From NCBI RefSeq assembly GCF_026262505.1, contig NC_067206.1, forward strand, positions 24,939,896 to 25,003,895: a stretch of DNA of 64,000 bases. Direction: 5' to 3'. The first letter of the stretch is position 1; every line of letters starts with the position of its first letter. The translations under genes and the position numbers were made by a program. Below are positions 39,835 through 50,438 of this stretch, in pieces. The DNA is from Trichomonas vaginalis G3. Its lineage: Eukaryota > Parabasalia > Trichomonadida > Trichomonadidae. The notes below the pieces were generated by a model. It was not told the DNA's origin. It ran no database searches and was given only the letters and a program-made list of their open reading frames with translations.

Positions 39835-40731
39835 ATGACGATTATTTATTCGTTAATGCGCGCGCGAACTTCATACGGTAGCCGGCAATTAAGAGCTTTG
39901 CCTGGCCTTAATACAACGAAAAGTCGTACTATTCAAGGTAGTGCGCAAGAAGAACCAATTAAACCTGTAAATCTTCATGAAATTCGCTTACAAATATTAA
40001 CAATGCAAGAACAAACTAAAAAATATCGTTCAATAATCGCAAGGACATCACACAAGATCGATTCAAATACATCAATGATAAACAAAACCTTCGAACAAGC
40101 TGCAGAAGGCCCTGCAGGAAATTCAAATCATAAAAGCACTATAGAAATGCTTAAACGCAGCGTTGAAGGATCTAAAACACATTTGGAAGATCTTCAGCAA
40201 CAAATTGAAAAGGCAAAAACAGATGATCGTTATTGGACTGCAAAAGAATTAGAGCAAGAAGTTGCAGTTGCTTTTATTGAAATGAAGCGCGTTCAAGAAG
40301 ATTTTGCAGATAAAAAAGGCCGACAAAATCATTACGAAACTATATTTAAAGACGCAAATGCAATTCAATCTCAAGAACACATTTCACAATTACGCCAAGC
40401 AATCAGAGAAACCAAAGAATCCAATGACTCTTTCAGAGATAAACTAAACGCATATCAGAAAAAGAAAGCAAAAGTACAAATTGAGTATACGTTACTTGAG
40501 AATAAAGACAAGAATGTACAGTCTCGCCAAATAATAGAAGAAGCTGAAATAGAGCAAGCAGAAAATAATCAAAAATTACAACAAAATTACCAACAAATTC
40601 AGGATATGCAGAATGACTACTTAGAGAAAGTCAATAAGTTAGAAGAAATAATCAATAATCAAATCTTATGTATTCAGCAATATATGAAAGAACATGAAGA
40701 AGAATTGAATCAGAATATTATCGAGGAGTAA
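39835..40731 (+). CDS. coiled-coil protein, host, unrecognised
   Basis: 298 codons from MTIIYSLMRARTSYGSRQ; an internal start at MRARTSYGSRQLRALPGL (39856) is equally possible. After a basic, disordered first 50 residues the protein is almost wholly alpha-helical coiled coil (LHEIRLQILTMQEQTKKYRS through YLEKVNKLEEIINNQI). A basic head followed by a long coil recalls intraflagellar transport and cytoskeletal proteins, which would suit a flagellate, but no family can be assigned. Confidence 0.75.
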   Translation: MTIIYSLMRARTSYGSRQLRALPGLNTTKSRTIQGSAQEEPIKPVNLHEIRLQILTMQEQTKKYRSIIARTSHKIDSNTSMINKTFEQAAEGPAGNSNHKSTIEMLKRSVEGSKTHLEDLQQQIEKAKTDDRYWTAKELEQEVAVAFIEMKRVQEDFADKKGRQNHYETIFKDANAIQSQEHISQLRQAIRETKESNDSFRDKLNAYQKKKAKVQIEYTLLENKDKNVQSRQIIEEAEIEQAENNQKLQQNYQQIQDMQNDYLEKVNKLEEIINNQILCIQQYMKEHEEELNQNIIEE

Positions 40732-41380
40732 GAATCGTTCTTGTAATGATATAGCTCAACCAATGTTTTTATAAAATTTTTATTTATCATCTATGTGCTA
40801 ATTTGATATTTTTAATTTTTTATAATTTTTTTTTTTGACCAAAGGTTGTGATAAGAAATTTGAGCATACATCTCTTGGGTAATACAATACTCAATCACAT
40901 TCTATCGAATGTCTCAGATCTGAATTTTTCTGATCAGAAAGCTCAGTGTTGGAGTTTGTTGTCACACAAATTATAAAGATCACAAGAATTCATTACCAAA
41001 TATCTGTTTTTCTCTCTCTGAAAAAACGACTGCTTCAAAGCCAAAATTTTTCAGTTCAAAGTTTTCGTTTCAAAAACAAAACCATCATTAAATCCCATTT
41101 ATAAAAATCTAATAAAAAATTTTACAAACGGATATCGAGTGGAAGTAGGTTATTAACTATCAATCCGCCTTTTTATCAAAATTGAAAGCAAATTGAATTG
41201 GTCACGGGCAATATAATAGACATGATTGAGAGACCAATAGAAAAAACGAGTTTGAGACAATTTTCATCCTTAGTATATGTCATTTCAATATTTATATTTA
41301 TTGATTAATATGGGAGATTTTTGACAATAATTTTTTTCCATCAAAAACTTCGCATACCCATTGAATTCGATTTTAAAAAA
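40732..41380. other. intergenic region
   Basis: AT-rich, no gene or repeat recognised. Confidence 0.7.
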
Positions 41381-41393
41381 TCATTCAATTTTA
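41381..41393 (+). promoter_or_regulatory. initiator-like motif
   Basis: TCATTCAATTTTA, 8 bp before the ATG at 41401; fits the trichomonad initiator. Confidence 0.5.
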
Positions 41394-41400
41394 ACATCGC

Positions 41401-43767
41401 ATGCCGGGCGCCTCTTTTACATCCGTTTTCACATCAATAGTTACCTTTTGGCAAAACATCTCCATTTCTCTTAGATTCCCCAATTTAAATGTTCCGAATT
41501 GGTTATCTGCATTTGCGGAAAAATTTATGTTGTTCTTCAAGTATCTTTGGCAACTTATTCCTAAAGTGCCCACCTTCGATATCAGGACCTCACTCGTTTT
41601 AATGTCAATTGGTATTCCATTTTTGCTCGATATTTTAACAGTTTTCTTTGCCCTTCCAATTTTCAAGGCTATCTTTCATATTTTAGATCTTGGCGCAGCA
41701 TTTGGTATCTCTTACCTAGCTACATTAATGCTTATCCCACCAAAAGTTAATACATTTTATATTTTAGGTATAGTATTACTTTCTGCCTATCTTATAGGTC
41801 GCGTTCTCTTCCATTTCTTCAGGAAGAAAGAAGACTTCACTGTCAAAGATGCCACAAGAGAGCTTTCGAACTTTTATTTCGATGGAATTATTCCAAATTT
41901 CACAGAGAACCTTACATTATCAGAAATTAACCAGAAGCTTAGTAGCATCATGAGTACCGTACAGATTGTCCCTAAAGTTGCTGCCCCATCCACAATTTTC
42001 ATGTTATATTGCATTTTCCTGCTCCTGATCGTGGTTTCTCTAATTCTTCTTGATGTCATTAAGCTGGATATCACCATTCCTCCAGCTGTCAGACTCTTCT
42101 TACCATACATTTTACTTCCATTTGCAGTAATTACCTTTGTCCTTATGTTCCTTAAAGCTACAGAGGCTGGTGCCAAGTTCCTTTTATCAGTTAAGAAGTT
42201 TATCAAGCGCTGGGGTCTCAGATTACTTCTTCTTGCTTTCGAACTTCTTTATATTCCAATCATGACTGGATTAATGTACAATTTCGTTCCAGTATCCGTC
42301 AAATGCCCCCAGGAAGGATTTATTCCCATCAGAATCCCATCCAACAGCACATTCTACCAGTTCGAAACTCATTATATGACATGTGTCAACCAATCCACAC
42401 TAGAGAACATGTCTTCCTTCAGCCTTGCCATTACAACCAAGCTCAGCAAGCTCAGAATGCGTAAAGAGCTCTCATTATCTTTCGTCCAAGATATCTTGAA
42501 AGTTAATGGCGGAATCATGCTCTTTACCATTGCCTTCATCATGATTGGTATCCCAGCATTCTGGGTCGCAACAGTTAATGTCAACCGTGACTTTGTATTT
42601 GGTATCAACGTATTTGGTCGCACTCCAGAAGAAAAGTGGGCAGTTCTTACTACGAAACTTGAGACAACAGGTATTTTCCTTTTCCAGAAGTACACAGTTT
42701 ATGCCGCCAAATGGTCTGTGTGGTTAATTTTAGCCAAATTCATCATTATGATTCTTTCTGCGATTGGCAACAGCTACTACACGAAACTTGTTGTTTTACT
42801 TCCCATTTTCTATCTCTGCATGGCCGTTGCAACATATCTTAAGTGGCCATATTTGTGCAAACTCAACAACTGGTTAGATTTTGTTCTTTATATTTTCAAC
42901 CTCATTTTCGCTCTCTTCCCTGTTCTTTCCGGTTTCAATGTCATTGTTCCTGAGAAGATTGTCACCATTGTTTCTCTTGCTGTTCTTTCCATTCCAGCCG
43001 TATCATGCGTTTTGTTCCTTTTCTGTGTCAACAAGGACAACATGGATGATCCAACACTTATTACAAAAGAAGTCAAAGAAGAAATAGACAGAATCGAAGA
43101 AGAAAGACTTGAAAAACTCAAACAAGAAGCGGAAGAAGCAGAAAGAGCTAAGAATGGAAGAAGATCATCAGCAGCTAAAGAAAAGAAGCCAAAATCAAAG
43201 ATATTACAAGGAAGTTCTTCTAAAGGTGATGATGATGAAGAAGAAGATTTCGAAGAAGATTATGATGATGATAATTACGATGATGATGATTATAGTTCTG
43301 GTGATTATAGTACTCATTACGAAAAATCATTCGAAAGAGATAATGAACAAGCTTTCAAGGCACAGTTCGAAACAGTCAGATATGATGAAGAATTCAAACG
43401 CCAGATGACTGAATTAGAAACAGTTGAAATTGGCGAGGGATGGTTGAATTCTATCTATGACATGAAGAATAATCAGTTGGAGAAAGGATTCAAAGTTAAG
43501 AAAGTTATTTTGGCAATGAGATTTAGAAAATACTACGAAATGCTCGATTTAATCATCGACGCACAGACAATTGCAAAGTTGGTTTTTTTCTTGAATTTGT
43601 CTTCTGTTTTCGCTTGTTTCGCAATGGGTTGGTTCATCAGAGCTTTACTTTCTACAATGATTGATCACGAAATCCAGACAAATGTTCAAATCCCTGCTGA
43701 TACTTGCAAGTGGTTGGAATACTTCGCAAACATGACTGGTTTGGATTCAACTAATTGCGTAATGTAA
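41401..43767 (+). CDS. large multi-pass membrane protein, unrecognised
   Basis: 788 codons. About ten or more hydrophobic membrane segments between residues 60 and 540 (for example FMLYCIFLLLIVVSLILLDV and LLLLAFELLYIPIMTGLMY), with a cysteine- and N-glycosylation-rich loop near 300-335. Then a charged cytosolic stretch: a coiled coil (EEIDRIEEERLEKLKQEAEE, about 560-580), basic Ser-rich linker, and an Asp/Glu run (about 615-640, DDDEEEDFEEDYDDD). One or two more membrane segments follow near the C-terminus. No family recognised; a channel, transporter or trichomonad surface protein would all fit. Coding composition is well ordered, so it is a genuine gene. Confidence 0.8.
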   Translation: MPGASFTSVFTSIVTFWQNISISLRFPNLNVPNWLSAFAEKFMLFFKYLWQLIPKVPTFDIRTSLVLMSIGIPFLLDILTVFFALPIFKAIFHILDLGAAFGISYLATLMLIPPKVNTFYILGIVLLSAYLIGRVLFHFFRKKEDFTVKDATRELSNFYFDGIIPNFTENLTLSEINQKLSSIMSTVQIVPKVAAPSTIFMLYCIFLLLIVVSLILLDVIKLDITIPPAVRLFLPYILLPFAVITFVLMFLKATEAGAKFLLSVKKFIKRWGLRLLLLAFELLYIPIMTGLMYNFVPVSVKCPQEGFIPIRIPSNSTFYQFETHYMTCVNQSTLENMSSFSLAITTKLSKLRMRKELSLSFVQDILKVNGGIMLFTIAFIMIGIPAFWVATVNVNRDFVFGINVFGRTPEEKWAVLTTKLETTGIFLFQKYTVYAAKWSVWLILAKFIIMILSAIGNSYYTKLVVLLPIFYLCMAVATYLKWPYLCKLNNWLDFVLYIFNLIFALFPVLSGFNVIVPEKIVTIVSLAVLSIPAVSCVLFLFCVNKDNMDDPTLITKEVKEEIDRIEEERLEKLKQEAEEAERAKNGRRSSAAKEKKPKSKILQGSSSKGDDDEEEDFEEDYDDDNYDDDDYSSGDYSTHYEKSFERDNEQAFKAQFETVRYDEEFKRQMTELETVEIGEGWLNSIYDMKNNQLEKGFKVKKVILAMRFRKYYEMLDLIIDAQTIAKLVFFLNLSSVFACFAMGWFIRALLSTMIDHEIQTNVQIPADTCKWLEYFANMTGLDSTNCVM

Positions 43768-43980
43768 TTTTATTTATTTATAATATTTGTTTTGTATTCT
43801 TTGTTGTGTGTATTTTATTTTTTGATACAAAAATATTTCGTTACTTTTACTTTTAATAAACTGAAAATTTTTTAAAAATTTATAAAAAAATCTTTGATAT
43901 ACCACTTTCCCTTAGTACCAAAAAAGTATAATATCCATAGTAGTAAAAGTATTTTATAAACATTCTTTCTAATAATTTAA

Positions 43981-45024
43981 GGGTGCACAATGAGGATTAC
44001 GGTTTTTTAATCCTCCTTTTTTTCGAAAAAAAATCCTTGTACTTTGGGTACTTCGAAACTCGAAAAAAAGCGAAAAAGTGAACATTGGTCCAAACACATT
44101 CCTTCATTAAGTACTTGATTCCCTTTCACTCAAAGCTTCTGAATTCAAAATTTATACCAAATTAAAAATATTATTTCGAATTTACAACAGTTTAAAATCA
44201 AACAGCTCGTTTGTTTCACATACACTACGTTCAATTATTGTAAATCTCAAAACTCACACTATGATTTTCGTTTTATTATATGCGAAATTTCAAAAAATTC
44301 TCTCCTACCTATTTTGCAATATGATTTGTATTTAAATATTACTAGATCATTGTGTTACTAAACAAATAACCTTTAATTACTTTTATAAAATAATTTTTTT
44401 TATTGATTTGAAGAATGAAGATTTACCTTAGTCAATTTGTATGCAAATTTACAATTTGATGATTTTATAAGTTTTAGGTGTTTTTGGCAGAAATTAGAAT
44501 TATTATTTCATTTCCATCGGTTTTTACCCAAAATTATATGGAATATCGAATATATGCATTTTGTATAATTTATGATATGTTTTTGAAGACTAAATCTCCA
44601 CTTTTTAAAATTTTTTATCCTCCGAGTGCAGGTCATGAAATTTTTGGGCCTTTTTTTAGGTCCTTGAAAAACGAGTTTTTTTGAAAATAAATTGCATAAA
44701 TAGCATCACCTTATATGTACCAATGATGTGGTAAAAAGAAAAATCATGGCTCTCGATCAAAATAATGAGAAAAATAAACATGCTAAAATTTTTTCGAAAA
44801 TCAAGTTTTTTCGATTGTTTTTCTAATTTCATCAAAGAGTTGATATTAGACCACCAAAGTTATATATGATATAAAGATACCTTATGTGATTCTAAATGAT
44901 GCATATTAATCGAAAAAATTTATTCCTGTAAAGAAAAAAATAAGTTTTTATTAATTTGGAGGATTAGCAAATTGATATAACTCTCAGAAAAATTTGAGGA
45001 CTTTTTAATCCTCGTAGTGCACCC
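43981..45024. mobile_element. non-autonomous TTAA-target DNA transposon, 1044 bp
   Basis: Ends are inverted: GGGTGCACAATGAGGATTA at the left, TAATCCTCGTAGTGCACCC at the right (17 of 19 match). TTAA flanks the left end (43977-43980) and TGAA the right (45025-45028), consistent with a TTAA duplication with one later change. Inside is AT-rich and has no convincing gene. TTAA targets and GGG termini point to the piggyBac/Kolobok-like group, as a MITE-like element. Confidence 0.75.
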
Positions 45025-45295
45025 TGAATGAAAAATATAAACACAAAATACATAAACTACGTGATACGTAAAATTCGTCGAAAATAATATAAAGAGACAA
45101 TTTGTTGAATTTTTCATATAGGAGTACTTACACTCTCATAAGGCTTGACCTTCAATCCCTGCGTTTAAGATATATTTTCGATGATACTTCAAACCATTTA
45201 TTTGAATTAATATAATATTGGTGTAAATACAACGCAAAAACTCCACTATTATTATCTTAAGAACATAAAGAAATCTAAATGATAATATAAATTGG

Positions 45296-45619
45296 TTAAG
45301 CCATATACGCCATGATAACTAATAAATGCGTATCATTTTTACGCAAAGAATCACGTGATTCTGTTTCCAAAGGCTTATAATTGTTTGAAATAAGAGGAAT
45401 TGAAGCAACACAATTAGCTGTTGACAAATGCGATAGTTTATTGATAAATAAAGTTGTTGTTTCCTGAACAACTGGCATATTATTTGTATATGTCAATTTA
45501 TCATAATAACTATAATGAAGAATCACTTGATCAGAAACTTTGAAGAGACGTCCAATACCATTTGGATTATTGTACATCATACAACAATTTGAAATTGTTA
45601 ATACATCTGAAATTTTCAT
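45296..45619 (-). CDS. small protein, 107 codons, unrecognised
   Basis: Starts MKISDVLTISNCCMMYNNPN and ends THLLVIMAYMA. Mixed alpha/beta composition with a C-terminal hydrophobic strand; this resembles small roadblock/longin-type folds but no motif proves it. It lies upstream of the phosphatidylinositol synthase gene's 3' end, on the same strand, about 170 bp away. Confidence 0.5.
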   Translation of the reverse strand: MKISDVLTISNCCMMYNNPNGIGRLFKVSDQVILHYSYYDKLTYTNNMPVVQETTTLFINKLSHLSTANCVASIPLISNNYKPLETESRDSLRKNDTHLLVIMAYMA

Positions 45620-45787
45620 AACAGGTTTTATGGTTCATATAAGCATACTGATCATCAATGATGGCTGATAATGTACCACAATATTAAATATCTTTTAATA
45701 TCCTACAAAAAATATCTTGAAAATTTCATATATCGCACTTTGTATATGAAATCAATTTTAATTAATACCATAATAATAAAAAATACT

Positions 45788-46411
45788 TTAGTTATTCTTC
45801 TTCTCTCCGATCTCATCAAGAGAATTTGCAGCATGGAAGAATTGGATAACATTAACGATGTGCTTAAGCATGAATAATGGGAGAAGCACGTATTTAAGGA
45901 GTTTTAATGGAAGTAAATAATAAGGTGGAAGTAGATAGTCGAAGCTGAGCATGTACATTGTGCATGGCCATCCTTCAGCACCGAAAATAAGGAGAACCAT
46001 GAACCATTTGGTTGCATAATAGTAACGAAGGAGCCATGGACCATCTTTGACAATCTTGTGTGACTGATTTCCAGCTTTTAATGTGGCGAGCATATGAGCC
46101 CAGTGGGAGAAAATATCTAGCCAGATAAAGAAATGGCATCCAAGTGTATATTGTGGATATCTATGGGAGAGTACAAGTAATAAACCGACAGTAGAGCATC
46201 TATCTGTAACCATATCTAGGAGAGCACCGAATTTTGTTGATTGATTGAATGCACGAGCTGCCATTCCATCAAACATATCTAAAAATTGGGATGAAAAGTA
46301 GCTAAGGAAGAAAATGTATGGATTTGTCTGAGCGAAGAGGTATGCTACAAACATAAGGATGATACGAGCATATCCAATAAGATTTGGTATGTAGAAATAC
46401 AAAGATACCAT
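45788..46411 (-). CDS. phosphatidylinositol synthase (CDP-alcohol phosphatidyltransferase)
   Basis: 207 codons from MVSLYFYIPNLIGYARI. This ATG is chosen because an initiator-like motif lies just upstream. It carries the full CDP-alcohol phosphotransferase signature: D45, D48-G49, A52-R53, G62, D66 and D70 (DMFDGMAARAF then KFGALLDMVTD). SHWAHM after it and the overall length match eukaryotic PI synthases (PIS1/CDIPT). It joins CDP-diacylglycerol and inositol in the endoplasmic reticulum membrane. Several membrane segments are visible (FMVLLIFGAEGW, LPPYYLLPLKLL). Family members acting on other alcohols are possible but less likely. Confidence 0.88.
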   Translation of the reverse strand: MVSLYFYIPNLIGYARIILMFVAYLFAQTNPYIFFLSYFSSQFLDMFDGMAARAFNQSTKFGALLDMVTDRCSTVGLLLVLSHRYPQYTLGCHFFIWLDIFSHWAHMLATLKAGNQSHKIVKDGPWLLRYYYATKWFMVLLIFGAEGWPCTMYMLSFDYLLPPYYLLPLKLLKYVLLPLFMLKHIVNVIQFFHAANSLDEIGEKKNN

Positions 46412-47554
46412 TTTTTGAATAAATCGATAAATTGAATGAAAAAATCGCAATTTCCGCTCATGTATTCAATTTTATTGACCGAAGAAATAAATTTCATAAT
46501 ATTATACAACAATTAATTATATACATTTTATTGATTTTCTGACCTCTGAATTTTTTTTGGTATTTCAGAATTAAAAAATCCAAATCCAAAGCTGCTATCT
46601 TAATCGAGAATTCATCAATGTCTTTCAACCAATCGTATCAATAATAGCATTTTTAGATAGAACTCAGTCCAGTTCAGTAGGTTATGCCTTCGACGGCGTT
46701 CATAAAAGGGATAATTAAAAAAAAACTTTATTAAGCCTTTATTCCTATCTGAATAATCTATGCAATCTGATCAAACAAAATCTTATCTTGATTATCCATT
46801 TCAATTCAATAAAATTTTATTCGAAGTGAAAATTTGACTAATTTCTTTTCCACTCTAGCTTTTTTAGCCACAGATCAGTAATGTTATATTAAATATTCCT
46901 AATGGTTGAAATAGAAATCTGATTTAAATACCTAAAGAAAAATAACGTAATGAAGCCATCAGAGAATTGGAGAAATGCGAAAATTATTATACATACGTTG
47001 TTGTTTAAGATTCACTATCTTACAGGTGTTCATTTGAGAATTTCTTTTAAACATGTCTAAAATGAAATTAATAGGGATTTAAACACTCTAATTGTAAGAA
47101 ATAGATAAAATGAAGATCAACATAAGATAAATATTTGAACAATAAGCAGAACGAAAAACAAGATATTGAGGGTTATCATAAAATTCATTTGTATGCTTAA
47201 TATCGTTTAATGGGATTTTTTTTAGCTTGAAACCTCGGATTTTGATTTTACCCTATTTTGCTTATGATTATTTTACGATTGTGCTTATGAAAATTATTGT
47301 TTCAATTGAGACATAAAATGCTTGAAGTGTCGATACCTAAATCACATTTAATGTATATATATTTCTGAAAATTGAACTGTTACAAAACACCGTTGAATGA
47401 CAGCTTTGTCAGTCAATTCTATCAAGGCAAAGTGGTAGGTTCAATCGCTTTATGAATAAAATCAGAGGAAAAAGCATAGTAATTTTTTTATTTCTAATGA
47501 AATATATCTACGAAAATACTAGAAAAAGAAAGAATAGTATCATTTGTAAGAACA
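46412..47554. other. intergenic region with initiator at its left edge
   Basis: No gene seen in about 1.1 kb. Bases 46427-46439 read TCATTCAATTTAT on the minus strand, an initiator-like motif 16 bp before the PI synthase ATG. Confidence 0.6.
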
Positions 47555-49264
47555 TCATTCTTTCGCACCATGTAAAATAAGAACATTGATCATATTTTGA
47601 CTATTTTTCCTTACTGCAATATGAAGTGCGATTTCTCCATCTTTATTTTTATCATTGATATTCGCACCATGCAAAATAAGAATTTCTGCTGTTTCTGTAC
47701 TGTTTTCATGTGCTGCAATATGAAGTGCGGTTTCTCCATCTTTATCTTTTTCATTGATATTAGCACTATGTGAAATAAGAAGCGCGGCAATTTCTTCATT
47801 ATTATTATATGCTGCAATATGAAGTGCGGTTACTCCATTTTTATTTTTTTCATTGATATTCGCATCATGTAAAATAAGAAGCTTAACTATTTTTTTATTT
47901 TGTCTCAATGCTGCAATATGAAGTACGGTTTCTCCCTCTTTATTTTTTTCATATATATTCGCGCCATGCATAATAAGAACTTCGGCTGCTTCTGTACTGT
48001 TATTTCGTGCTGCAAGATGAAGTGCGGTATTCCCACCTTTATCTTTTTCATTGATATTCGCGCCATGCATAATAAGAACTTCGGCAGTTTCTGTACTGTT
48101 ATTTCGTGCTGCAAAATGAAGTGCGGTTTCTCCATCTTTATCTTTTTCATTGATATTCGCGCCATGCATAATAAGAATTTCTGCTGTTTCTGTACTGTTA
48201 TTTTGTGCTGCCAAATGAAGTGCGGTTTCTCCATCTTTATTTTTATCATTGATATTCGCACCACGCAAAATAAGAATTTCTGCTGTTTCTGTACTGTTAT
48301 TTTGTGCTGCAAGATGAAGTGCGGTATTTCCCCATACATCTTTTTCATTGATATTTGCTCCAAGTGAAACGAAATATTCGCAAAGGGATGGAATGAAAAA
48401 TCCTAATGAATCCATAAAGCATTTGTTAACATCATTAGTTTGATCGAAATAAACTAAAAATGATTCAAGATTATTATAATCTATGCAATCATATAAATGG
48501 GTTTTTAAATTGTACTCATTCGTCAAGAATGTAACAAAATCAATGTTGTGAGAAATAATTGCATACCTCATGCATTCTCTATCTGGTGTTTGATATTTCA
48601 AACATTCACTCATGATTTCTGGATTTCCGCCTAAAAATGAAAATTTAAGACAATCATAAGTTATTTTTGAGTGAAATTTTGTTATTAAGAACTTGAAACA
48701 ATCAACTGCTCCATGATAACTACATAATTCAAGTAGTGAAAATCCGCGATATGAATATGGATATAAATCGCTTTCAATTTTTTGATTGTTATCAAATCCT
48801 TCTCTTTCCGTGAATGAGATGAATTTTTCTATATCGTTATTCATAATTGCCCTGTAAATTGTATTTTCTGTAAGAATATACAGATTTTTATAAGAATTTC
48901 TTTCAAAGTCATCAGATTTGTCTAATTTAATTCCATATTCTTTATAAAACAGGATTTTTGAAAATGTATTAAAATAGTCAATCTCTTCCACATGATAATC
49001 ATCAATGATGAGTTTGGTAAGAATAAAATACGACTTGATATAGCGATAATTATACTGAATGATATGAGAAATGATTCTAATAATATTTTCTGGTTGATCT
49101 CTCTTTGAATCAATCAATTCTATTTTAATCATTTGGTAAATCTCTTTTAATTCTTCTTCTTTTTCCGTTTTCAGCTGATACAAAACATTATATGGATCGA
49201 TATAATATTTATAGGTGCTTCGCAATTCGTTGTAATTGTTTGGATGAATGCTTTGATTGGACAT
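47555..49264 (-). CDS. ankyrin-repeat protein (trichomonad DUF3447 type)
   Basis: 569 codons. The first 300 residues form the helical N-terminal domain seen in many trichomonad ankyrin proteins (SLLELCSYHGAVDCFKFLIT, a DUF3447-like segment). From about residue 300 there are eight regular 33-residue ankyrin repeats with the consensus NEKDKDGETALHLAAxNNST and ETAEILIxHGANI. The DNA of the repeats is nearly identical, so they were expanded or homogenised recently. Role: protein-protein binding; partner unknown. The start codon is only 11 bp inside the TTAA that borders a transposon (49280-50046), so its core promoter is transposon DNA. Confidence 0.85.
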   Translation of the reverse strand: MSNQSIHPNNYNELRSTYKYYIDPYNVLYQLKTEKEEELKEIYQMIKIELIDSKRDQPENIIRIISHIIQYNYRYIKSYFILTKLIIDDYHVEEIDYFNTFSKILFYKEYGIKLDKSDDFERNSYKNLYILTENTIYRAIMNNDIEKFISFTEREGFDNNQKIESDLYPYSYRGFSLLELCSYHGAVDCFKFLITKFHSKITYDCLKFSFLGGNPEIMSECLKYQTPDRECMRYAIISHNIDFVTFLTNEYNLKTHLYDCIDYNNLESFLVYFDQTNDVNKCFMDSLGFFIPSLCEYFVSLGANINEKDVWGNTALHLAAQNNSTETAEILILRGANINDKNKDGETALHLAAQNNSTETAEILIMHGANINEKDKDGETALHFAARNNSTETAEVLIMHGANINEKDKGGNTALHLAARNNSTEAAEVLIMHGANIYEKNKEGETVLHIAALRQNKKIVKLLILHDANINEKNKNGVTALHIAAYNNNEEIAALLISHSANINEKDKDGETALHIAAHENSTETAEILILHGANINDKNKDGEIALHIAVRKNSQNMINVLILHGAKE

Positions 49265-49279
49265 TGATAATTTTTTTAA

Positions 49280-50046
49280 GGGTGGCGGAAAGTGAAGTGA
49301 ATGACCAAAAATAAAATGCTATTATCTCGTCATATTTTTGATATCTTTTGGGAAAAATTATATGGATACAAAAATCATTTGTAGTAGTATATGTATGCCA
49401 TAATTTCATTATCATATATGAAAGCTTTTGGTTTTCCCTCCTATGATAAATATGTGAATTATGCGTCTGATAGGGGTAAAAAACTTTAAATATCTCATGA
49501 TTGGAACTTTAAACACAAAATTTACTCAATAGAAAATATAGATAACAATAGCTTATATATATTTAAATATAAAGAAAGACTCCTTATCTTATATTGAAAG
49601 ACTAGATACAAATCTAATTAAACTCTGAATGGGAGCAAATTGTAACGAAAAGTATCGGAAGTAATTGGTATTTATATGTTATTTATTCTCATACATTGAT
49701 TTTATGCAAATTTGATAAGTAGTTCCAGATCTCATCACTTATTGCATCTTGGACGAATTTAATAGATACGTGTTTTGCTCAATAGAAAAGATAGATTTAT
49801 GTACCTATATTGCATACCTTAAGTATTTTTGATATTAATTCAATAACCAGAGACTAGATACAGTTGAAAATTCATTTTTTTCAATCATTATTTCTCTACC
49901 AGATAATGACCTCAGACTATACAAACTTTGTAGTAAAGACTTGTTTATATATACTATTTAGTATTGCTACAATAACATAAGAATTTCAAATATTTATTTA
50001 GTTATTTTCACTTTTTGTTATTCGGTCACATCACTTTCCGCCACCC
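49280..50046. mobile_element. non-autonomous TTAA-target DNA transposon, 767 bp
   Basis: Inverted ends: GGGTGGCGGAAAGTGA at the left and its exact reverse complement at the right, with similarity continuing to GACC/GGTC. Perfect TTAA on both sides (49276-49279 and 50047-50050). No gene inside. Shares GGGTG tips and TTAA target with the element at 43981. It ends right at the 5' end of the ankyrin gene at 47555-49264. Confidence 0.82.
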
Positions 50047-50438
50047 TTAAAGACAGATCTGAGGTATACTATATAAAATACCCAATAAATTCATTAGAAG
50101 TAAAATAGGCTATGCTAAACATGTGGAAAAGTATGATCACAAAGATTTCGGATATAATTTATTAATTTCGATTAAGTTTATGAATATAAATTTAAGCAAT
50201 AACAATAGAAAGGTCTGAAGCAATAGAATTTTCATCCAGATGCTTATATTTTACAAGATGTCTAGAATTTCGAAATTTTTATTAGATTTTCGGATGCTTT
50301 ATACATATCTAAGTTTATTATTATAAGAAGACGTCAACAAACTATGCCTTCATCCTAATAAAACAATTACGATATTTCCCCTTCTCAATTTCTGAAAAAT
50401 TATCAGAAATTACAGTTTTCGATTTCTAGAGATTGACC

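Noticed and set aside
44478-44684. 68-codon open frame inside the 1044-bp TTAA element
   Set aside because: AT-rich random frame, no motif, no start signal; not a transposase.
47400-47465. GGTTCAATC resembling a tRNA B box
   Set aside because: No A box at the right distance and no acceptor stem can be formed; not a tRNA.
47900-48367. Plus-strand open frame of 155 codons with cysteine-rich repeats
   Set aside because: Antisense shadow of the homogenised ankyrin repeats; its repeats simply mirror the 99-bp units.
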